Assembly (NCBI GenBank): GCA_021437785.1
Contig: JAILYB010000100.1
Location: 1,054,001 to 1,118,000 of the forward strand
Direction: 5' to 3'
Origin: Rhodomyrtus psidioides
Lineage: Eukaryota > Streptophyta > Magnoliopsida > Myrtales > Myrtaceae
DNA: 64,000 nucleotides
Notes under the pieces: model-generated
What the model saw: only the letters and a program-made list of their open reading frames with translations
What the model was told of the DNA's origin: nothing
Database searches by the model: none
Position numbers and translations under genes: made by a program
Shown here: positions 51,626-62,377 of the stretch, one piece after another
Position numbering within the stretch: the stretch's first letter is position 1
Layout of the letters: each line of letters opens with the position of its first letter

Positions 51626-53574
51626 GTAAGTATCCCTTTTCCCAATTCATTGGAGATTAAAAACTTTCAGAATTAATTCGATTCTCACATCTAAAAAGAC
51701 ATAGAATTCTTACTTCATTGACATTCATGTTTTAAAACATGAGATTGTCTGAACATGAATTACACATGTATGGTGCATCATAAAATCCCTTTGAAGGATA
51801 AATCTTGATGAAATGAAATGAATTTTTCCAACAAGAGTCGTTTGAACTGTTCAAAAGGGTATTTTCTCATAAGAGAAGCGAGCCTAATCCAAACACGTCT
51901 CATACACACTTGAGAGATGAGGAGATTGGAAATGATAGCGAAACCTTAACCTATGGATATAAGGGTCATTCGCAACGATTACATGGATCGAGATGACAGA
52001 GGCATTTATTTCTTCATTCCAAACACTACAGATGTCCATTGAGAACCCCATTGAATGGCGATTTTCATTCTCAACCCTGTCAAGAACCACCCCACATTGG
52101 GGCAAATGAAGGTTAGTCCAACAGTATCAGAAAGTAAACGGTTAGAAATTTTCTTGCTCGGACTAACATAAATCTTTGTGTGTTGTTTATATGATAATCC
52201 AAGTGTCATAGGATGACGAGAATAATTCATTTCTCTATCCTACACACTGTTATCCTTTGCACAACCAAGTTGAGCCAGCAAATTCATTTCATCAACCTAT
52301 TGGTGATCATTGCATATTCCAAAGCAAAGGCAACATCACTCTAGGAATGGAAGCGTGCCAAAGTTTAAGTTGCATATCTAGCATGATTGCCGAAAATCCT
52401 AGCTCCAAAAGAAAAGAAAAACACGGGATTAAAAAAAGGGGGAAAAGAAAAATCCCTAGACATCAAGAAAAAGCAAAGTGCCTGGTAAAAAGCAAGGCTG
52501 ATGTCTATTCAAAATATCCCCAGTAAAGTCTAGAGAGACGATGAAAAGACCCTGCAAAGGAGTTAGATCAAGATGACTACTCTCCAAATGTTGTCGTGCT
52601 CAAATTGCAAACACACAAACAAACGGTCTCTTAATGTAACAAGAGACGCTTTTAAACATCCTTGTGCGCTCTAAAAGAGGAGTGTACACTTCAAGAAATG
52701 GAGATGTTCTTCGAAGGACATGTGGCAAATTTGCAATGATCACCAATGTCAAACCCTTCACAATTTCTGGGCAAAAAATAAGCCTTTTTCGGTCCCCAAT
52801 CCTTCCAATGTTACAACCCTGAAGTAGTCTTATCTGACTAAGACACTTGGGTTAATGTATAACTTAGCTCAAAGAAGTACGAGCAAGACTATTTCTTTCT
52901 CATTTTGCAGGGTTCTTGACTTGTAAACCCGGAGCAGATAGTGAAAAATTTCGTTCAACGGCGTTGACTCAAAAGTGAGTCCCCCTTGGAAACCGATATC
53001 CAAGCCTAACACTACGGTCCCGTGAAAGACCTCCTGATCGGTCGAAATGTATGCGTTGCGAATGATCCTGAAACCCAGGCACAGGTCGGTAGGAAATTGA
53101 GCACTTTCCCCATTAAAGATCATTATCACAGAGCAGTGAGGAGTCTTCTTGGGTGAGAAATACTCCAATGGATGTTTTGAGCAAACTCTTTTTGAAATTT
53201 TCAAATTGTTTGATCTAGAGTTTCCGTGCAAGGAATTTATGATCACATCTTTATATGGCAGGAATGTTTTGGATAACCTCCAACAATCAAAATGCACATT
53301 TCATGACTAAAACTTAAGTCGTAGAATTTTGTCAGTTAGACAATTATTGTCTTCCCAAAGATTACTAATATCTTCTTGGCGAGGAAAATTTTTTCAGGTC
53401 TAAGCTTTCTGCAGGACTTTTGGCCACCCCAAAGACTGGGTGCGTCATCCTTAGGTGAAGCCTTTTAGTAGGCAAATCTTTTCTAAGACCGATCCACAGA
53501 ATGATAGAGTCTCCGACTAGCCCCGAAGAGCGGGTACGTCATCCTTTGATTCATATCAATTTGGAATCTCATAA
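51626..53574 (+). other. 3' region of CD
   Basis: Family sequence collinear with AB 38034-40020. No known domain. Contains the antisense ORF 52869-53297. Confidence 0.55.
52869..53297 (-). other. Conserved antisense ORF in CD, truncated
   Basis: 142-aa frame with EVFHGTVVLGLDIGFQ and YKSRTLQNEKEIVLLVLL, then a stop where AB and Ogre read Arg (CGA-to-TGA type change). Aligns with 39235-39783 over most of its length. Coding status uncertain. Confidence 0.3.
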
Positions 53575-53576
53575 AT

Positions 53577-53890
53577 GGTAGAAACCGCCTGAAGGGTCAA
53601 CTCAATGGTAGAAACCGCCTGAAGGGTCAATCAATGGTAGAAACCGCCTGAAGGGTCAACACAATGGTAGAAACCGCCTGAAGGGTCAATGTATGGTAGA
53701 AACCGCCTGAAGGGTCAACCAATGGTAGAAACCGCCTGAAGGGTCAAAACAATGGTAGAAACCGCCTGAAGGGTCAACCAATGGTAGAAACCGCCTGAAG
53801 GGTCAACTCAATGGTAGAAACCGCATGAAGGGTCAATGAATGGTAGAAACCGCCTGAAGGGTCAAAGGACTGGTAGAGACCGCCTGAAGG
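53577..53890. repeat. Tandem array in CD, about 28-29-bp unit
   Basis: Eleven copies of TGGTAGAAACCGCCTGAAGG plus TCAA and a short variable tail, the same family as the arrays at 5869-6180 (reverse) and 40468-41150. Confidence 0.92.
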
Positions 53891-54400
53891 ATCAACCCAA
53901 TGGTCCGATCCACCATACGGATCAAAACCTTGATGAATCCCGAACGCGGGAGGAGTCGTTTTCCCTAATAAACCTTACATTAGGCAAGCCATTTCTAGTT
54001 TAGTCCACCACACAGATCAAAACCCTTGGCAAATTCCCAAATGTGGGATGCGTCTTCCTTAGGTTCCTATCAGTTAGGAATCCCATTATGGTTTGACCTA
54101 CCATACAGGTCAGAGCTTAACATCCCCAGGACACTCCGATGACAAGTCCTTAGGAATCTACTTGAACCCATCAGACACAGCAAATGCCGCAAGCATTCGG
54201 CAGGTAAGGGGCAGGGAAGTCTATCTACTCCTTAACTTTCTTACATCATATCAGGGAATTGAATGAGCACATCTCTTTTTAAGGAAAAGCACACATTAAT
54301 GGGCATGAAAATTGGATGTCATGATTTCTTTTCTTTTCCCAGTCGAGTTGATCGGAACACAGGTGTCACCTTGTCTTTGAGAGAAACCTCTGACGAAATT
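53891..54400 (+). other. CD region between repeats and polypurine tract
   Basis: No gene. Shares GATCCACCATACGGATCAAA and GTGTCACCTTGTCTTTGAGA with AB. Confidence 0.55.
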
Positions 54401-54419
54401 CCTCTCAAAGAGGGGCAGC
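54401..54419 (+). other. Polypurine tract of CD
   Basis: CCTCTCAAAGAGGGGCAGC directly before the 3' LTR, identical in its core to that of the Ogre element. Confidence 0.85.
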
Positions 54420-55587
54420 TGTTGACACCTGATTTTTGATCAGTCTTTCATAGTTTATTTTTAAAAAATTCATAAAAAATCTATAAAAAGTTAAACAAAT
54501 TAAAAAATCATCTTTGGTAGCCTTGACCAAGCTAAAGGAACCATTTTTGATAAAAAATAATTTTTCATATTTTTTAATATTTTTTAATATTTTTCAAAAA
54601 CAGAAAAATACATGAAAAATGAAGAAAAATAGCGTTCGCTGTCGTAAAAATATAGAAAAATAGTCAATATTTTTATTTTAATTTCTTTTACATTTTGAAC
54701 TCATAAATAGTCAAAATTCAAGTTCAATTGCATGTGTTTCTTCACGACGCATAGAGTTGAATTTAGCAAAAAAATGTCATTCGAGTATTTTAATTTGTAA
54801 ATTTCTACATCTTTTTTAGTCTTGACGTCCAATTAGATCGACCACCATCTACAATAAATGTCCATTGCTAAATATTTTCGTTTTTGTTTCACATGATTTT
54901 ATGGTGTAAAACACCGAGTGGATCCCCAAATATAATCGGGTCGGCATGAGCTCAATAGCTCGTCCAAGACCAAACCAGGGCACGGCGAACCCCATGTGAG
55001 TACTCTCGAACTCCTTCGATGCTTCCTAATGCTTTTTTTAGGTTAGATCGTGTGTAGAATGGCTAGGACAGCTAAATCATTCTTGAGCTGTGATTGATAA
55101 ATATGGCCTTACTAGGAATGCCATGTGATTTATTTGCATATCTAGATTCCTTGAGTTGCGCATTTTATTACTGATTGTGATTGCTAGGATAATCACTCAT
55201 ATCTGCATGAATTTCTAGATTTAGGGTTCATACCTTACTCATCCGCATGAATCTCAGGCTAGAAAATTCAGTCAACTTAGGTACCGAAAGGGCATCAACT
55301 CTGACAGTTGGTGTAACTAAGTCCCCGAAACCATTTCTCTAGTTCTCGCAGAATTGAATAGAAACTCCCAACTATTCGATTGGGTGGTCCAATCATACCC
55401 TAAAAAAATGATTGGTGGCGACTCCATGGCATGCACACTTAGCACATGTCACTAGACCACACTGAAAGTCGATCACGCATACCTCCGTTGCGATTTGGGT
55501 AATGGGCCTTGGGAGAGGCCCGCGTCCGACCAGACAGGACGGCCCATTAGCCCTCGAGAGCCCGACAACCTCAAGAGGGTCGCGACA
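54420..55587 (+). repeat. 3' LTR of element CD
   Basis: 1168 bp, TGTTGACACC to GCGACA, matching 44054-45211. A 10-bp longer T/A run (TTTTTAATATTTTTTAATA) accounts for the length difference. Confidence 0.95.
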
Positions 55588-55592
55588 ACCGT
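55588..55592. other. Right target-site duplication of CD (ACCGT)
   Basis: Exact repeat of 44049-44053. Confidence 0.95.
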
Positions 55593-56411
55593 CTTCCAAA
55601 AAAAATTCTAAAAATGCTAGAAAAATCCCAAAAATATAGGAAATGGCCACAATCAATTGGCCAAGGCTCATCCCGGGTGTTTTGAATCCGGTCATTCTTA
55701 AAAATGACGATTTCACCCTTTGGGCGAATTGTCTTCCAAAAATTGAAGCAACTGGCCATGGAATATTTTGAGTAATTCGGTATCCAAATCTTCCAAAAAT
55801 TGACGATTTTGCCCTTTGGGCTAAATCGCCTCCAAATCCTCTCATTTTACCCCGATCCTAAATCACATCTTCCCTAAGCCCTTATGACTATGTTAGGAAG
55901 CCATTGACTGGAATTGATGTGCATTGATGTGATTTATTTACATATTTGATTGCGCTTTCATTAAAATTGATTGTGATTGATAGGAATAGTATTACAATCT
56001 GCATGAAACCCTGAATCAAGCCTACCTCACCTAAAATTGCTCATGCATGAACTCTTAGTCAGGAAAATCACTCGCGTTAGGTACCGAAAGGGCGTTGGTA
56101 ATGACACCAGCGTAACCAAGTCCCCGAACCCAAAATCTCTGGTTCTGCAGAACTGATCGATCTCTCCCAATCGATCAGTAAGGTTTCCGGTCTACCCTCC
56201 AAGAAAGACCAGTGGCGACTCCAAATACATGCACAAGTTGCACATGCCATCACGACCACACTGTAGGTCGAAAGCGATCGACTCTTATCGTCGAATCCTT
56301 TGAAAAATACTCCCGCCGCGATTTGGTATGGGCCTAGGAGGGCTCGCGCCGATCCAAGACCCGCGATCGGTAATCCATTAGCCGCGTCCGCTTTTCGGAC
56401 GGGTCGCGACA
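55593..56411 (+). repeat. 3' LTR of AB, second part
   Basis: Continues the LTR interrupted at 44053 and matches 35539-36357. Ends GGGTCGCGACA. Confidence 0.93.
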
Positions 56412-56416
56412 ACTGT
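56412..56416. other. Right target-site duplication of AB (ACTGT)
   Basis: Exact repeat of 33051-33055. Joining TGT to ATT at 56417 continues the copia integrase zinc region (EHC then IFRNQH) in frame. Confidence 0.93.
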
Positions 56417-57166
56417 ATTTTTAGAAATCAGCACATGATTAAGTTTACTACAGGTATTCATTCGACCAAGCAACCGGTGGAATATATTCATTCAGATGTC
56501 TGGGGCCCGTCTCCGGTTCCTTCGAAAGGAGGTGCTTGTTATGTGCCGACATTTATCAACGATTATTCCAAGAAGGTGTGGGTATACTTTCTGAAGCACA
56601 AATCTAATGTGTTTGATCGATTCAAGAAATTTAAGGCATTGATTGAGAAGTAGTCAGATAAACAAATCAAGTGCCTGAGAGCCGATAATGGCATGGAGTT
56701 CTGTGGTAAAGACTTTACCGAGTTCTGCGAGAGAGAATGTATTGTTAGACACCGCACAGTACCTAGGACACCACAGTAGAATGGCATGACAGAACGGAAG
56801 AACAGAACTTTACTTGAGCGGGCTCGGAGCATGTTATCGCATGTTGGTATAGGCAAGGAATTTTGGGCTGAAGCAGTGAACATGGCTTGTTACCTGATTA
56901 ATAGATCTCCATCATCTGCTATTGAGTGGAAGACTCCAGCGGAAGTATGGTCGGGGAAAACAGTTGATTGCTCCGGATTACGAGTATTCAGATGTCCTAC
57001 GTATGCTCATGCTAGTGATGGTAAGCTCGAGCCGAGGTCGAAGAAGTGCATATTTCTGGGTTATCCACATGGGGTGAAAGGCTACCGACTGTGGTGCATC
57101 GATCCCAGATCACCCGGTTTTCAAATCGGCAGAGATGTTATCTTCGATGAGACTGCAATGCTTTGA
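56417..57166 (+). pseudogene. Copia element 1 integrase
   Basis: Integrase core with YIHSDVWGPSPVPS (first Asp) and CLRADNGMEF (second Asp). The Glu region follows in NGMTERKNRTLLERARSML, after an in-frame TAG (56776) in place of Gln. Another TAG lies at 56651. It continues to the C-terminal CIFLGYPHGVKGYRLW and ends at a stop near 57164. Not functional as read. Confidence 0.85.
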
Positions 57167-57419
57167 CAGAGGAGTCCTGAGACACTACCAGCAAAGCAGA
57201 TAGATCATGGTGTGAGTAGTGAGGTGGAGCTTCAGGGGAGACTCTGGAGACCTCTGAGGTAACAGATGTTGAGACTGCAGATGAGGCAGCAATTCCTGAA
57301 GTCGGTGATAGTGAACAACCAGTAGAGCCGCAGCACACTCTAGTTGAGGGCAGACATCGAAGGCAAATAAAACCACCTGTACGTTATGGTTATATAGATA
57401 TTGCTTATGCTTGACTATA

Positions 57420-58130
57420 GGTGACGAGGTGGAGACAGATAAGCCTTCGCCATACTCTGAGGCTATGGCTAGTTCTGAGTCATCGCAGTGGCTAGGGGCT
57501 ATGAGTGAAGAGATGGAATCACTCCACCGGAATCAGACATGGGAGCTAGTTAAAGTACCCAAGAGCTAGAAGATTGTTGGAAGCAAATTGGTCTACAAAC
57601 GGAAAGAGGGCATTCTTGGTGTCGAGACAACGAGGTATAAGGCGAGACTTGTGGCGAATGGGTTTACACAGCGAGAGGGGATTGACTACAATGAAGTGTT
57701 TTCTCCTGTGGTAAGGCATATTTCTATTCGTATTTTAATTGCCGTAATTGCTGCACATGATCTCGAGTTGGAGCAGCTTGATGTAAAGACGGCGTTTATT
57801 TATGGTGAGTTAGAGGAGCAGATTTACATGAGGCAGCCAAAGGGATTTGCTATTACGGGTAAGGAATACCATGTTTTCTTATTGAAGAAATCTTTATATG
57901 GGCTGAAACAGTCTCCTAGGCAATAGTATAAGCGCTTTGATGCTTTCATGGCTAGTCATGACTATTCTAAGAGTCAGATGGATAGCTGTGTTTATTTTAG
58001 GAGACTGGATGATGGGTCTTTGATATATCTGCTGTTATACGTTGATGATATGTTGATAGCAGCGAAAAATATGTCTGATATTGATGTGCTGAAAAGACAG
58101 TTGAGTGTTGAATTTGAGATGAAAGATTAA
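57420..58130 (+). pseudogene. Copia element 1 reverse transcriptase
   Basis: RT with LVANGFTQREGIDYNEVFSP, LDVKTAFIYGELEEQIYM, KKSLYGLKQSPRQ and LLLYVDDMLIA (catalytic YVDD kept). Trp codons are replaced by TAG at about 57568 and 57924, and a TAA ends the frame at 58128. The frame is otherwise continuous. Confidence 0.87.
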
Positions 58131-59012
58131 GGTGCTGCAAAGAAAATTTTGGGTATGGAGATTTTGCGTGAAAGGACTGCTGGATTATTACGTCTGTCTC
58201 AAAAGAAATATATCGAGAAGATTGTAGCACGTTTTAATATGCAGTCAGCGAAGTCTATGAGTACACCATTAGTGAAGCACTTTAAACTTTCAGTTAAGTT
58301 ATCACCACAGACTGAGGAGAAGGGGGAGCATATATCCCGAGTTCCTTATTCTAGTGCAGTGAGTAGTATCATGTATGCTATGCTATGCACTAGGCCTAAT
58401 ATTTCACAAGCTGTCAGTGTAGTTAGTCGTTATATGAAACGTCCTAGTAAAGCTCATTGGGAGCTGTGAAATGGATCCTTAGATATTTAAAGGGGACAAC
58501 AGAAGTTATAATAGTGCACCGGAGGGACAGTAATGGATGTGAAACCATAGGTTTTGTGGATTCTGATCATGCATGTGACTTGGATGAGTGCAGGTCTTTA
58601 GCAAGGTACTTGTTTAAGCTTGCAAGTGGTGCAGTTAGTTGGAAAACGTCCTTACAAGACCACTTTGCCTTGTCGTCGACTGAGGCAGAGTACATGGCAC
58701 TGACCTTTATAGCGAAAGAGGCAATATGGTTACAGAGTTTGCTCTTGGACTTTGGGTTGAATTAGAAAAGTGTCGATATACACTGTGAGTGACAACCAAG
58801 GTGCGATATTTCTGGTGTATAATCCGATTTGTCACGAGCGGACGAAACATATCAATATCAGGTATCACTTCATCCGAGATATCTTAGCGAAGGGTAAGGT
58901 TATTGTGAAAAAGATAGCGACAACGGAGAATCCTGCGGATATGATAACTAAATATGTTCCTTTGGCGAAGCTCAAGCTTTGCTTGAGCACTATTGGCGTC
59001 TCTGGAGAGTGA
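58131..59012 (+). pseudogene. Copia element 1 RT connection and RNase H
   Basis: GMEILRERTAGLLRLSQKKYIEKI, CTRPNISQAVSVVSRYM, then a frameshift near 58465, then RNase H motifs FVDSDHACD, LSSTEAEYMAL and CDNQGAIFLVYNP-like sequence, and the end HIDIRYHFIRD-like KHINIRYHFIRD. An extra stop lies at about 58761. Confidence 0.85.
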
Positions 59013-59094
59013 TCGCCTTTCGGGGCGATTGGAGAGCTGCATGGATAATGAGCATTATTGGTTTGGCTTTAAATATCGAGCCAAGGTGGAGAAT
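59013..59094 (+). other. Copia element 1 end and polypurine tract
   Basis: Short untranslated end. CAAGGTGGAGAAT precedes the 3' LTR and is the usual copia polypurine tract. Confidence 0.75.
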
Positions 59095-59861
59095 TGTTAA
59101 ATGCGTCTCAAGTTTAAATCTTACGCGGATGTAATTCGGTTTGTTACGGAAAAAGAAAATCTTGAAATATTGCAAGGACTCTTATGCTAATGTACGAGGA
59201 CATCTTCTGTGGAATTGATGTGAGCGCTATAGGACAAAAAAAAAGGGGCATCCATTCAATAATTAATATATTAATGGTGGGCCCAAGGTAATGGAGGAAA
59301 GACTAGGTTTTCCTTCTATTGTTCTGCAGAATTCATACAAAAGAAAAGTGATTCTCTTTTCTACAAGGCAAGCCGCATCTCACAAAAGGAAATAGTAGAG
59401 TTGTGCCGCACAAAAGCGAGAACGCTGCACAGAACCGAGACTGAGCCGCATGACAAGAAAAAAAAAAAGAAAAAGGAGCCGCACAGGAACTCGTGGTGCC
59501 ATCGTACAAAGACACGAGAAGAACATACGATAATCGTTCTTTGGCGTACGAAGAGCGTTTCGCTTGGGCATCAATTTGTGCGTGAGTTTATTTTATATAT
59601 CCAATTGAGAGTTGTTATTTGTAAACACTGGGTTTTGGTATAATCTAGGTGCGGGAAACACGAAAGTATTGAGTTATTGTAAATTCGATTCTCTGATTAT
59701 AGTGGATTGTTCTTACTGGCTCTCCCCGTGGATGTAGGTACCAATATTCAGACCGAACCACGTTATATCTAGTGTCCTTTATCGTTCCTCGTTATTTTCT
59801 CTGGGTTTTCACATTGACGTATTTGCAAGATCTTGGTAGTTTCCGCGTTAGTATTACAACA
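59095..59861 (+). repeat. 3' LTR of copia element 1
   Basis: TGTTAAATG to ACAACA, matching 30963-31716 with visible substitutions and small indels, older-looking than the AB and CD LTR pairs. Confidence 0.87.
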
Positions 59862-61976
59862 TGCTCTGTGGTTCTACCAATCTTTCGCTGCGCACTCTGA
59901 ACACTTATTTTTCCCAATTGCACATCTCGCAACCTTAATCTTATATTGGGTCAGCACCGTTCCTGATAGCTTACAAACCTACATGACAAGCCTTAATGTC
60001 TCATCAATTCTCAACTTGTCATTACCACCTTTCCCCGTTTGTTTCCTTATACAAGAGTTCTACAACTTCGACCTTTACAGGTGTTGATTGGGGATAAAAC
60101 AAGTGCATATAATCCCTAACGAAGTCAGCACTTAAACGGTCCATGATCAAGGGATTTATCTTCATGATGTAACCGTTGATTATACAACACACGCTACTTA
60201 AGTGTGGTCGACGTCCTACAGTTAAACACAATCTCTACATTCATCATATGATGATGAATGACTTGGTCGGATCTTAAAGAGGTATCTCTAAAGGACTACT
60301 TGGTCGAACCACCTTCGTATGCAAGATATAACTCCTCACCGACTAAATCTTGCAAATACTTTACACTATAAATGATGACCTTCTCCTCAAACGGTAGCTT
60401 CCATGCAATCTCAATAGGAGTGCCTATTGACCTCCTTACAAGTGTCACCAATGATCACACCGCAGGAAGGAAAGTCCTAGATCCCTTCTTGACAACCAAT
60501 ATCTTTTTTTTTTCAAGCCAAGCTTAAGTAACAGTGATCGACGACTCTTTGTCAATCCCACAACAAATTTGATAGTTTTAGCTGCCTTTACAATGTTTAC
60601 CTTCGTACGCTCGGACCTAGAGCCTACGATTAGAAATCATAGCAATTCCAAATCCATCATTTCTAAACATCAATTTTCAGCAACTCAAAACTAAACCTTT
60701 ACCCTCCGAGCACATTGCTCAATCCGTTTATCGATTACTAAACCATATCATTGAGCTTGGTTGATAACCATCCAAATTACAGTCATAACTTCCAATTACT
60801 CCGTCCTTAAGAAGGTCACTTAAATCAAGTACATTTACCAATTTAAACCCATGCTGATGGCTCTCTGATTCTCATTAACTTTCTTGCGCATCTTTAACCA
60901 TATCGCCAATCAAAGTACCAATGAAAGTCGGTAGCTAAACTGTCAAAGAGCCATATCAGTTCAAAGCTATATAATCCACAATAGTCCTAATTACCTTATC
61001 ACCACTCCACATTCATAAGTCAAGTTTAACAAAAGTCCTTCTCACCTCGACTAGGCATAGCTAACCCATAGCTAGGGTAGTCTGTCACAACCATTAAAAG
61101 TCGTCCTTTGAGAAATTCTCTTGCGGTTATCCTTTTTATGGTAGGGGATACTCAAGCTTCCTTTTATCTTATAGATAACCTTTCATTTAATGGTCAAACT
61201 AACCATTCCGAAACAAGCTCCTACAAAAAGGCAAGGGATTGCCCTATATATCCACCACAAGGTCGACATTTCTTCTTGAAATTGTTTGCCGATTTTTTTT
61301 CACTGCATCTCCCTAAACTAAATGGAATAGGACACCCACTTTCTTATCCAAAAATCAAAATAATCCATGGGAACACAAAAATCGATACTATCTTGTCGAA
61401 AAATATTTTTATTATATTTCCACAGTATTCCTGCGACCTTTCGGACCACTTCAGTCCCCGGATACCACTCGGCTAATGTGCCGGCAGTAGTCATGGGATG
61501 TCTCATTTTCCTTTTTAATAATTCCCTTATACTTCTAGTGAATAGAACCAAGTGCTTCTAACTTTCTTAATGCCATGGTGTTGCCATAAAACCTTAGACA
61601 ACGGGATAGTCTTATTCCTTAGAACCTCAGTAGTTCAGGCTTAAATATTGCTTTACCAATTTAAGCATCAACAGTTCACTGTTGTCACATTCATCTGACA
61701 ATTCTCTATGAGAATTTTTGACATATGCAGGGTCCATCTACCCAAGAATCCTCTTGAACTAACTTTCTATGAAGCTCTATCTCATTACGGTTGCTCATTA
61801 TAGCAGGTATTTTACAGAGTCCTGCTTACCTATAGCAACACGTAATGAAAGCTTAAGCATAAATTCTTAGGTCTCAAACAACAAACACATGTACAAGCTT
61901 AAGATCCTACTAACTATCCCAAATCCTATCGCTCTTTATCACTCCAGGCCTTGACCAAATGAATCATGCTAATCTT
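59862..61976 (-). pseudogene. Decayed gypsy remnant, internal region
   Basis: Continues the host element interrupted at 30962. By position on the minus strand this would be gag and pol, but I find no intact frame or clear motif. The assignment rests on the primer site and LTR at 61977-62203 and on the integrase-end motif near 30300. Confidence 0.4.
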
Positions 61977-61988
61977 GCTCTGATACCA
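61977..61988 (-). other. Primer binding site of the older gypsy element
   Basis: TGGTATCAGAGC on the minus strand, a few bases after an LTR end GGGGCGTGATATCCA. Confidence 0.75.
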
Positions 61989-61992
61989 AATT

Positions 61993-62203
61993 TGGATATC
62001 ACGCCCCAAACCCTAGAGTACGCGACATCCGAGTCAAATCATCCCTCGAGTCACAAAGGATAGCATCCTAGGTCTGTTATCGACCCACGAATATTTACCT
62101 TAATATGCACGCGGAAACGTTCAACACTCCAAGATAATAAAATAACACATGGACAGAAAAGTAAGAAACGAATCGAATTCAAGAATATCATTTCATTTAT
62201 AGC
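61993..62203 (-). repeat. 5' LTR end of the older gypsy element
   Basis: On the minus strand the LTR ends GGGGCGTGATATCCA. The mirror-like start TGTGACGCCC is at 29705. It is cut by copia element 2 at 62204. Confidence 0.55.
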
Positions 62204-62377
62204 TGTTGAGAGAAAAAAACTGAACTGAATGCTTGGTTAGGTCAATGTAACCCCAAGCTATCTATTTATAATAAAGCCAAAAAGGCCAAAAATTACAATA
62301 TTTCCCTTATTGCAGCTATTCATAAAATAATAAAGAAAATAGATAAATAAGCCTTCATCGACTAAATACTCTCAACA
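62204..62377 (-). repeat. 3' LTR of copia element 2, about 174 bp
   Basis: On the minus strand TGTTGAGAG to CTCTCAACA, perfect terminal inverted repeats, with a TATAAATAG box inside (about 62260). The TSD cannot be checked without the other end. A longer LTR is possible but less likely. Confidence 0.65.

Larger units (their letters stand above)
44054..55587 (+). mobile_element. Element CD, gene-carrying non-autonomous LTR retrotransposon
   Basis: 11.5 kb with matching LTRs, primer site, polypurine tract and exact TSD ACCGT, so it inserted as a unit. It lacks gag, protease, RT and integrase. Between a leader and a 3' region shared with AB and Ogre it holds about 4.6 kb of private sequence (about 46250-50830) with two divergent ORFs, including a homeodomain-GARP fusion. 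Mobility must have relied on enzymes in trans, plausibly Ogre-type. Confidence 0.93.
33056..56411 (+). mobile_element. Element AB, non-autonomous Ogre relative without gag-pol
   Basis: About 11.8 kb once CD is removed. It has complete LTRs, a 5-bp TSD (ACTGT), leader, the 3' mini-intron array, two tandem-repeat arrays and a polypurine-like tract, but no gag, protease, RT or integrase. The leader joins directly to the post-integrase region around 36960-37370. It fits the large retrotransposon derivative class and would need enzymes in trans. Confidence 0.92.
30963..59861 (+). mobile_element. Copia element 1, decayed, interrupted by AB
   Basis: Ty1-copia order gag, protease, integrase, RT, RNase H with LTRs of about 0.75 kb and an initiator-Met primer site. 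The coding region carries several stops and at least one frameshift. It is split at 33055/56412 by the AB insertion; removing that insertion with one TSD copy rejoins the integrase frame exactly. Confidence 0.92.
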
